Part shown: piece by piece, positions 14,232-20,438 of the stretch
Numbering within the stretch: position 1 is the first letter of the stretch
Layout of the letters: every line of letters starts with the position of its first letter
From: a virus
IMG/VR virus record: IMGVR_UViG_3300010883_000651
Location: 1 to 20,638 of that record
Direction: 5' to 3' (one strand)
Length of the DNA stretch: 20,638 bases
The notes under the pieces: generated by a model
Databases searched by the model: none
Seen by the model: the letters and a program-made list of their open reading frames with translations, nothing else
Told to the model about the DNA's origin: nothing
Made by a program: the position numbers and the translations under genes

Positions 14232-14890
14232 TTACCTTTCCTAGCTCTCTTAGCTTTTTTCTTTGCAGCTTTCTTAGCTTTTCTATTACTTTTCTTTAGA
14301 GTTTTACTATCTTTCTTTAAACTTTTTGCTTCTTTTTTAGTTATATCTCCAGATTTACGTAGTTCTTTAATCTCTTGCTTATTGCTTCTATGTTCTTTTC
14401 TTCTTGCTTTACCTTTAGAATCTTTTTCATAATCATCTTCAAAACCAATCTCTCCACTTTCCGTTCTATATCTCTTTTCTTCTAATGCCGCTTCTTTAGC
14501 ATCTGCTTCTGCTTTTTCCGCTGCTGCTGTATCTTCTTGTTTTTGTTGGTTTCTTATTTTCCAAGCTTTTCTTGCGTCAAGTCCTCTTCCACGAGTAAGT
14601 CTTTCTTGTGTATCAACTACTTCTTTGTTTTCCGATGAAGGCTTATCATCAGGTCCTAGATTTTTAACAGTTGCATCAGCTGCCCCTGATTTCTGTAAAT
14701 CGTTTTTAGTTTCATCAATTGGTTCTTCTGTTGATGGCTCTGTAGGAGTTTCTCCTGCTACTGCTGGCATAGTTTCTTGCTTTGCTACGAACTCTGATTC
14801 ATATAATGGAGATTTCATAGTCATAGCCGATTTGAATTGATCTGCAAAACATCCGCCTTTATATTTTTTACCTTTTCTTAATCTACTCAT
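14228..14890 (-). CDS. Lys/Ala/Glu-rich basic protein with MKSP peptide (220 aa)
   Basis: This 220-residue protein directly follows groES with an ATGA overlap. The N-terminus is basic (MSRLRKGKKYKGGCF) and is followed by MTMKSPLYESEF at 23-34, matching the FKMKSP start of the 469-residue protein. Residues ~40-90 are acidic and Thr/Pro-rich (PTEPSTEEPIDETKNDLQ). From ~90 the chain is charged and helical. The last 50 residues are histone-like, with repeats of KK, KA and KR (KSLKKDSKTLKKSNRKAKKA, then AKKKAKRARKGK). The basic tail suggests binding to DNA or to the inner capsid surface. The acidic middle may neutralise it before assembly. No known domain was recognised. It resembles the 273-residue protein in composition rather than in alignable sequence. 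Confidence 0.65.
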   Translation of the reverse strand: MSRLRKGKKYKGGCFADQFKSAMTMKSPLYESEFVAKQETMPAVAGETPTEPSTEEPIDETKNDLQKSGAADATVKNLGPDDKPSSENKEVVDTQERLTRGRGLDARKAWKIRNQQKQEDTAAAEKAEADAKEAALEEKRYRTESGEIGFEDDYEKDSKGKARRKEHRSNKQEIKELRKSGDITKKEAKSLKKDSKTLKKSNRKAKKAAKKKAKRARKGK

Positions 14891-15144
14891 AGAATTATTA
14901 CTACATCTTGTTCTTTAATTACTTTATATTGAAGATCTTTTATATCTATACCAAATCCGGCATTTTTATCATAATATATTAAATCTCCCTTATTAAGGAC
15001 CGTAACATCACTTCCAGGTTCTACTACTTTGCCCTGGCGATACCTTATATCTTCTCTAGTTTCCTCGGTTAATAATAAACCTCCACTAGTTTTACCATCT
15101 GTTTTTATTGGTTCTATTACTATAAATTTTCCTACTGCTTTCAT
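14887..15144 (-). CDS. groES: Phage-encoded co-chaperonin GroES
   Basis: This 85-residue protein is the lid of the chaperonin and caps GroEL during ATP-driven folding. The GroES fold is clear: strand GKFIVIEPI, mobile loop DGKTSGGLLLTEETRED (residues 16-32) with the GG-hydrophobic-tripeptide that docks on GroEL (GGLLL here, GGIVL in E. coli), then RQGKVVEPGSD, the GDLIYYDKNAG turn and a C-terminal strand set (KVIKEQDVVIIL). Usual length is 95-100 residues; this one is slightly short, mainly in the region before the last strands. Its ATG overlaps the groEL TGA, so the order is groEL then groES, the reverse of the standard bacterial operon, and translation is probably coupled. Confidence 0.92.
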   Translation of the reverse strand: MKAVGKFIVIEPIKTDGKTSGGLLLTEETREDIRYRQGKVVEPGSDVTVLNKGDLIYYDKNAGFGIDIKDLQYKVIKEQDVVIIL

Positions 15145-16688
15145 GCTCTTATATTATTAATTACACAATCAGTGGATAAGATAGTAGTAGCTACGGAAGC
15201 TGCATTAAGTAAAGCACTTTTAGTAACCAACAAAGGATCTATTATTCCGGACTTTACCATATTTACTGTCTTTCCTGTAACCACGTCTAATCCTTTACCT
15301 TTTTCGTCTAATGTAGGAATTTTTTCAATTCCAGCATTTGTTAATATAACTTTAAACGGTTGCTTAATTGCATTGTAAAGAATTTCTTCTCCAATGTTGT
15401 TTGGATGAAGATATTGACTTGCATTTAATAATGCAATACCTCCACCTGGTAATATACCTTCTTTTATTGCAGCTTTTGTAGCACAAATAGCATCTTCTAC
15501 TCTATCTCTTTTTTCTTTCAATTCTACTTCTGAATTAGCCCCTACTTTTATAGTTGCCATCTTAGCTTGTAGTTTTGCTAATCTGCGTTCTAGTCTTATA
15601 ACTAGATTAGGATTAGTATTATTTTTTATTTCTGATTTAATATAAGATACTAAATCGGAAATAGTTTCATTATTAGAAGTATTTACTTTTAATATAGTGC
15701 TATAAGAATCGGAAACAGCTTTTTCACATCTTCCTAGGCATGAAGGATCAAGTAAATCCATATCATCTCCTATATCCTCATTTATTACAGTTGCTCCAGT
15801 AAGTAATGCTAAATCAGATAGAATATCTTTTCTATTTATTCCATAGTAAGGTGCATCTATTATATTTACCTTTAAATTTCCTTTTATTTTATTCATTGCT
15901 AAAGCATTTGATACTTGAGCATCTACTTCTGCAATTATTAAAAGAGATTCATTTCCTTTAATTATAAACTCTAAAATACTTTGAACACGTCTTAAGTTAG
16001 GTATATTAGATTCTACTAACAACACATAAGGATTTTCTAATTCACAAATTCCTTTAGTTTGATCTGTAATAAAGTGATGATTTTTTAAAGGTTGATCATA
16101 TTCTACTCCATCTGTTAAATGAACATAAGTATCCGGTTGATCATTAATTTCCATGGTGACTACACCAGTTTCTTCTACCATAGCAAAAGCTTCACCTATA
16201 ATCTTTCCTAGTTCTATATCGTTATTAGCTGATATAGTAGCTACTTGAGTTATTTTTTTACCATTAATTTTTTTAGAATTCTTTTCTAAGTACTTAACTA
16301 CTTTTTTAACTCCACCTAAAATACCTTCTTTTATTTCTCTTGTAGAGAAATTTTTTCCGATTTTATATGCTTCCTTTAATATAGCCTCAGCTAAAACCGT
16401 GGCTGTAGTTGTTCCATCTCCTGCTTCTCCTACCGTACGTTGAGCTGCTTGCTTAAGTAAAGTGGCTCCGATATTCTCTAGAGGATTTTGTAATACTATT
16501 GAATTAGCTACAGTTACTCCATCTTTAGTTATACTAGGATTTCCATTAGTGTCTTCTAGTATAACACATTTGCCGCTAGCTCCTAACGTAGAGCTAACAG
16601 CTTGTGTTAATTTCGCAACTCCTTTTAATATTTGCTCGCGCGCTTTGTCTCCAAAGACTACGTCTTTTACCAATTTTGGTTCTTCCAT
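15141..16688 (-). CDS. groEL: Phage-encoded chaperonin GroEL
   Basis: This 515-residue ATP-dependent chaperonin subunit shows no frameshift or internal stop. ATP-site elements are in place: STLGASGK (33-40), TKDGVTVA with D56, DGTTTAT (91-97), TISAN (151-155), VEDA with D399, GGG (415-417) and D484 in GIIDP. Apical substrate/GroES-binding helices are recognisable (NLRRVQSILEFI, 231-242). It is about 30 residues shorter than E. coli GroEL and ends INNIRA, lacking the Gly-Gly-Met tail that lines the cavity floor. The usual Tyr203-Phe204 pair appears as His-Phe. It is divergent from host-type GroEL, which argues for a long phage history rather than recent capture. A hairpin lies in its leader. 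A likely role is folding phage virion proteins. Confidence 0.95.
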   Translation of the reverse strand: MEEPKLVKDVVFGDKAREQILKGVAKLTQAVSSTLGASGKCVILEDTNGNPSITKDGVTVANSIVLQNPLENIGATLLKQAAQRTVGEAGDGTTTATVLAEAILKEAYKIGKNFSTREIKEGILGGVKKVVKYLEKNSKKINGKKITQVATISANNDIELGKIIGEAFAMVEETGVVTMEINDQPDTYVHLTDGVEYDQPLKNHHFITDQTKGICELENPYVLLVESNIPNLRRVQSILEFIIKGNESLLIIAEVDAQVSNALAMNKIKGNLKVNIIDAPYYGINRKDILSDLALLTGATVINEDIGDDMDLLDPSCLGRCEKAVSDSYSTILKVNTSNNETISDLVSYIKSEIKNNTNPNLVIRLERRLAKLQAKMATIKVGANSEVELKEKRDRVEDAICATKAAIKEGILPGGGIALLNASQYLHPNNIGEEILYNAIKQPFKVILTNAGIEKIPTLDEKGKGLDVVTGKTVNMVKSGIIDPLLVTKSALLNAASVATTILSTDCVINNIRA

Positions 16689-16722
16689 TTTATTAAATTA
16701 AATTATATTTTATTTAAGCAAT

Positions 16723-16742
16723 ATCCCCACCGTAGTGGGGAT
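16723..16742 (-). promoter_or_regulatory. Stable RNA hairpin with UACG tetraloop before groEL
   Basis: In the minus-strand transcript the sequence reads as an 8-bp perfect stem, AUCCCCAC pairing with GUGGGGAU, closed by C-G around a UACG loop. This is a UNCG-class tetraloop, known to be extra stable. It sits 18 bases after the stop of the Cys-rich gene and 34 bases before groEL. No U-run follows it on the minus strand (AUUGCUUAAAU does), so a standard intrinsic terminator is doubtful in that direction. A stability or processing element, or an attenuator, is more likely. On the plus strand the same stem is followed by eight T, so it could also stop antisense transcription. Confidence 0.7.
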
Positions 16743-16759
16743 TTTTTTTATTTTATTGT

Positions 16760-19543
16760 TTATAGTAAGTTACATGCTACATCTTCACAGTTTTCTGCAG
16801 TTGATATAATTGTCCCGGTTGGTGCATCACAAGGAGGTAACTCCTCACTTAGTGTATAACAACATTGTATGCTTGATGATATTTCTTCACCTACAATTAC
16901 ACCATATGTTGCTGGATCCCATCCAATAACTCCCGATACATCTATGTAAAGAGTTGCTGGTGCTAATGCATTACAAGTAGCTCCTGCTGCTCCATCACAT
17001 ATATTGTATTGTCTTAGATCTTGTTCACAGCAATCACAAGGATTAAGTTCACCTACTCCAAAATATTCAGTTACGAATAAATCTTCAGGAATAATTTCCA
17101 GACCACCACTACCACCTTCTTGTATTTCATAACATACATCTAGAAAAACTCCATCGCCCCAAGCGCCACCGTTATTGAATTCCTCTAGATTTGTATCCGT
17201 ATCAATCCATTCTTCTGCTCCACATTCTCTATATTGGAAAAATACTATATCTGTACAAGTACAATCTATCCACGCTGGATTACCATATCCTATATCATCA
17301 TACGTAAATCCATGAGTAGATATTAGTGTTTCTGGTACACATGGAGGCACCTCATTCTTTTCATAACAACATTCTTCACCAAAAGGACTCAATGTCATGA
17401 ATTGAGGAGCACTACTAGGTTTCCAAGATTCTCCCATATAATCACCCCATAAACATACATCTACATATAGAGTAGGATAACTAACTCCCTCTATTTCACA
17501 TACTGGATCAACAGCACATGCTATATATTCTACTACATCATAATTTATACAACAATTACAATCTTCCCATGTAGCATTATAAGCACTATCACACGATGTT
17601 TCTACAATGAACGTATTCCACGCTACAGCAGGACCGAGAGAAATAGTTTCTTCTACTTCTATGCAACAATCTCCATTTATACAAGTACCAGGAGTATCTA
17701 TCTCACCTATATAGTGATTGCCTGGAACATTGAATGGTGCTGGGATAGGATCTAATTCATCTTCATATCTCCAAGATTCAACACCTTCTGAACATATCTT
17801 CCAACGTAAATCTACTTCAGGTGTTGGACAATATACTTCATCTCCACAAACTGCAATACCGGTTATTGTATTAATTGGTGGCAAACACACTTTGTTTGGA
17901 GTATTGTAACACCATGTATCTTCTCCACTTGCCCAATAAACATCAGGATCTGGAGTTTGACATTCACATCCAGTTTCATCCCATGGAACTTCTACAAAGA
18001 TAGTTGGTGGGAATATTCCTTCATCATATCCTGGACATGCTTGATATTCATACGTACATGGGAAAGTACAACACATGCAATCTGTTGGATAATTATCAGC
18101 AACTTCCTCGCATGGGAAAGATCCTCCAACAGGTTCACCAATATTGCCAACATATTCAAAACAGTGCTGCGTTTTTTCCTCTTCACCACAGCAATATCTG
18201 TCTATTTGACCTAATGGAGCACCTGGCTCTATATCACTAGTAACTAATGGTAGCACACCACTACAATCTTGCCACGTATAAGTAGCAGGAACACCTGGAC
18301 AAGCCTCTGGATCATCACAAGGATTTTCAGGTACGTCAGATAGAGTATAACCTTCAGTTATTGGTAAACATTGTAATTCTGGACCGCTATAACACCATGT
18401 AGTTCCTATACTATCATTAGTTACAATAATATCAGGTTGTGGATCATTACATATACAAGTAAATGCCCCATCAAATCCCATGTTAAACGTAATAGATGGA
18501 GGGAATCCGGCAGGTGAACCTGAACAAGCTGTATATGTATAATTACATTGGTTAATACAACAATCACAATTATCAAAAGTAGCAGTGTTAACACATGGGT
18601 CAAAGGTTCCACCAACTGGTTCACCAATATCTCCTTTGTATTCCCAGCATATAGCATATTGTTCTGGTCCTGGGCTTTCACAGCAATATGAAAAACTTTG
18701 TCCTATGAAATGTCCGGGATCTATATCTACTGTTACAAAAACACTAGGATCTTCACATTGCTGATAACTAAATGTTCCAGTGGGAGGAACACATTCAGGT
18801 GATTCACAACCAAACTCTGGTATTGCACCAAGTACAACAGCTATTGGAGGATCTCCTGATGCTATACTAACCTGATAACATAATTCACCTGCTGGAGTAG
18901 TTATTAAACTAACCGAACCTGGAAATGCAAGTGCTGCTATTCCTGGTGTCAATGTTTCTGTTGTATAATATACTGTACCTGAAAAACATGGTGTTAATGC
19001 ATATGATGTTTCTGGACAACATACTTCACATGTAGTATCTGAAGCGCTATATGTTGCTAGTTCTATATACCAACAGTCCTCGATAACTACTCCATTCAAT
19101 GTGAGATTATTTATATATCCCGGCGCTAGCGCACCTAATGTTTCATCGCAAGTATAAATCCACTCATAGGGTTTTTCACCTAGAAAACAATCTCCTTCTT
19201 CACAACTAACACGTCTCATAACATAAGTTGGAGGGCAACTACCTCCGCCACCACCGGCGCTTTTAAAATCTATACTCTTAGTAGCATTATTTCCAGTAAT
19301 AGTTACTGAAGCATCTGACGATGTAAAATTAATTACTGTTGCGCAATCAACTGCTGAAACTATATCTCCTACATCAGGGTTAATTTTAGCCATTGAAGTA
19401 GTACAAAAATCCCCGGTTATCAATGCTATAATAGCACCAATCCCAGTTATTTTAGTTTTTTTGTTATCCGCTTCGTCTGTAATTACAATTGAATCCTGTA
19501 GTGAGGGAACTGTTTTTACGGGATAGGTATATATTATAGCCAT
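16760..19543 (-). CDS. Large Cys-rich repeat protein, probable virion surface or receptor-binding protein
   Basis: This 927-residue protein has about 74 cysteines by my count, exceptional for a phage protein. Residues 1-95 are a Cys-poor module (starting MAIIYTYPVKTVPSLQDSIV) like virion-anchoring heads of phage fibres. A Gly linker (97-101) follows. Residues ~103-251 hold two first-type Cys modules, including YALTPC...LCYQV...FGCESPEC, resembling the known phage pattern Y-x-L-x-x-C...CW/CY-x-V...C-x-x-C. Residues ~255-572 are two copies of a ~160-residue unit. Residues ~573-927 hold more divergent copies. A CxC[C/T]...Y/F-x-x-C element recurs at 326, 489, 662, 761 and 836. It has no signal peptide. 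It is flanked by hairpins and stands upstream of groEL. A surface fibre-like role is inference. No enzyme motif is visible. Confidence 0.75.
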   Translation of the reverse strand: MAIIYTYPVKTVPSLQDSIVITDEADNKKTKITGIGAIIALITGDFCTTSMAKINPDVGDIVSAVDCATVINFTSSDASVTITGNNATKSIDFKSAGGGGGSCPPTYVMRRVSCEEGDCFLGEKPYEWIYTCDETLGALAPGYINNLTLNGVVIEDCWYIELATYSASDTTCEVCCPETSYALTPCFSGTVYYTTETLTPGIAALAFPGSVSLITTPAGELCYQVSIASGDPPIAVVLGAIPEFGCESPECVPPTGTFSYQQCEDPSVFVTVDIDPGHFIGQSFSYCCESPGPEQYAICWEYKGDIGEPVGGTFDPCVNTATFDNCDCCINQCNYTYTACSGSPAGFPPSITFNMGFDGAFTCICNDPQPDIIVTNDSIGTTWCYSGPELQCLPITEGYTLSDVPENPCDDPEACPGVPATYTWQDCSGVLPLVTSDIEPGAPLGQIDRYCCGEEEKTQHCFEYVGNIGEPVGGSFPCEEVADNYPTDCMCCTFPCTYEYQACPGYDEGIFPPTIFVEVPWDETGCECQTPDPDVYWASGEDTWCYNTPNKVCLPPINTITGIAVCGDEVYCPTPEVDLRWKICSEGVESWRYEDELDPIPAPFNVPGNHYIGEIDTPGTCINGDCCIEVEETISLGPAVAWNTFIVETSCDSAYNATWEDCNCCINYDVVEYIACAVDPVCEIEGVSYPTLYVDVCLWGDYMGESWKPSSAPQFMTLSPFGEECCYEKNEVPPCVPETLISTHGFTYDDIGYGNPAWIDCTCTDIVFFQYRECGAEEWIDTDTNLEEFNNGGAWGDGVFLDVCYEIQEGGSGGLEIIPEDLFVTEYFGVGELNPCDCCEQDLRQYNICDGAAGATCNALAPATLYIDVSGVIGWDPATYGVIVGEEISSSIQCCYTLSEELPPCDAPTGTIISTAENCEDVACNLL
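17828..18781 (-). repeat. Tandem duplication of a ~160-residue Cys-rich unit inside the 927-aa protein
   Basis: Unit one (residues ~255-416) and unit two (~417-572) share, in the same order: YxxCC near the start; GDIGEPVGGTF against GNIGEPVGGSF; CDCCINQCNYTYTAC against CMCCTFPCTYEYQAC; FPPSI against FPPTI; CxCxxPxPD; TTWCYSGPELQCLP against DTWCYNTPNKVCLP. The spacing between blocks is nearly constant, so this is an in-frame tandem duplication that has since diverged. Confidence 0.85.
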
Positions 19544-19570
19544 GTTTTAATTTTTTCTTAAAAGTATTTA

Positions 19571-19592
19571 GCGGATGAATAAATCCACCCGC
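19571..19592 (-). terminator. Hairpin between the basic-protein gene and the Cys-rich gene (weak terminator candidate)
   Basis: On the minus-strand RNA, GCGGGUGGA pairs with UUCAUCCGC around a UUUA loop: nine pairs including two G-U wobbles. The stem can extend by UUUA/UAAA with one bulged A. The wobbles become A-C mismatches on the plus strand, so the structure is specific to minus-strand RNA. It is followed by UACUUUUAAG, a modest U stretch, and lies 24 bases after the 273-residue gene and 27 bases before the next start. Termination is possible but weak. RNA processing is an alternative. Confidence 0.45.
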
Positions 19593-19616
19593 TTAAATTA
19601 CTTTATCTTTCTTTTC

Positions 19617-20438
19617 TTACTTTCTATTTCTTGCAAAAAGACCTCTAGCCAATCCAGATCCACCTTTACCATGCATAGATAATCCTTTTTTCTTTTGATC
19701 CGTACTATGGATATTACCTTCCAGATGTTCTATTTTCTTCCTATCAATAGCCATTTTATGATCTGCACTCATGCTTGGTCCACCGATGTTATGAGCATTG
19801 TCATATTTATTTGGTCCTCTTCCCATAGACATTCTTCCTAATCCTGGTGCACCTTCTGAACCTGCGCCTTGTAATCTATTGCTATCAGCCATACTTGGGC
19901 CTTCCATGCTAGTTCCTTTAAAAGCTCCTGCTGCTGCTGCTACTTTTCTTTTTACTTTCTGAGCACCTGCTTTAACTTTTTTGGCTGCACCTTTAGCTTT
20001 GTCTGCCGCACCTTTAACTTTGCCTTTTACTTTAGATACTTTACTATCCACTTTATTTTTAACTGCTCCTGCTGCTTTTTTACCTGCTGCAGTTACATCC
20101 GCTTTAGCTTTTTTAATCTTCTTACCTCTATTTTCTTTTCTTTCGTCTCGCTTGGTTGATTTATTTTCTTTTTTATCTGCTTTCTTATCTACCTTGCCTT
20201 TAACCTTAGCTAGCTTCTTAGCTTGTCTTCCTGCTTGCTTATCATCTTTAGCTTTTTGCTTACCTTCTATCTTTTCTCTCTTTGCTTTTTTTACTCCAGC
20301 TTGCCCTCTTTTTTTAGCGGCTCTTTTAGTTTTGCCTTTAGCTTCTAATCTATCTGCCTTAGCGCCTTTTCTTTTCTCTCTTCGTCTTAAGCGATCTGCA
20401 CGAGCCTCTAACGGAGATTCTTCTACTTGTGTTGCCAT
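19617..20438 (-). CDS. Histone-like Lys/Ala-rich protein with GPSM-rich tail (273 aa)
   Basis: This 273-residue, extremely basic protein comes first in the block. Residues ~12-170 are almost only Lys, Ala, Arg, Gly, Glu, Asp, Gln and Val, with H1/Hc1-like stretches such as KVKGKVKGAADKAKGAAKKV and KVKRKVAAAAGAFK. The C-terminal 100 residues change character to Gly, Ser, Met and Pro, with TSMEGPSMAD (176-185), IGGPSMSAD (218-226) and LSMHGKGG (253-260). Composition suggests nucleic-acid condensation, perhaps as a protein packaged with the genome. The tail may be the part that targets it to the virion. Low complexity makes family assignment unsafe. The start is an ATG with an A/T-rich leader (AAAATTTAAAACA), and the upstream 200 bases contain no gene. 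Confidence 0.7.
   Translation of the reverse strand: MATQVEESPLEARADRLRRREKRKGAKADRLEAKGKTKRAAKKRGQAGVKKAKREKIEGKQKAKDDKQAGRQAKKLAKVKGKVDKKADKKENKSTKRDERKENRGKKIKKAKADVTAAGKKAAGAVKNKVDSKVSKVKGKVKGAADKAKGAAKKVKAGAQKVKRKVAAAAGAFKGTSMEGPSMADSNRLQGAGSEGAPGLGRMSMGRGPNKYDNAHNIGGPSMSADHKMAIDRKKIEHLEGNIHSTDQKKKGLSMHGKGGSGLARGLFARNRK

Noticed and set aside
16723-16750. Intrinsic terminator for the late operon on the minus strand
   Set aside because: The stem is followed by AUUGCUUAAAU on the minus strand, not a U-run. The T8 lies on the plus-strand side, where no gene ends. I kept it as a hairpin of unknown role.
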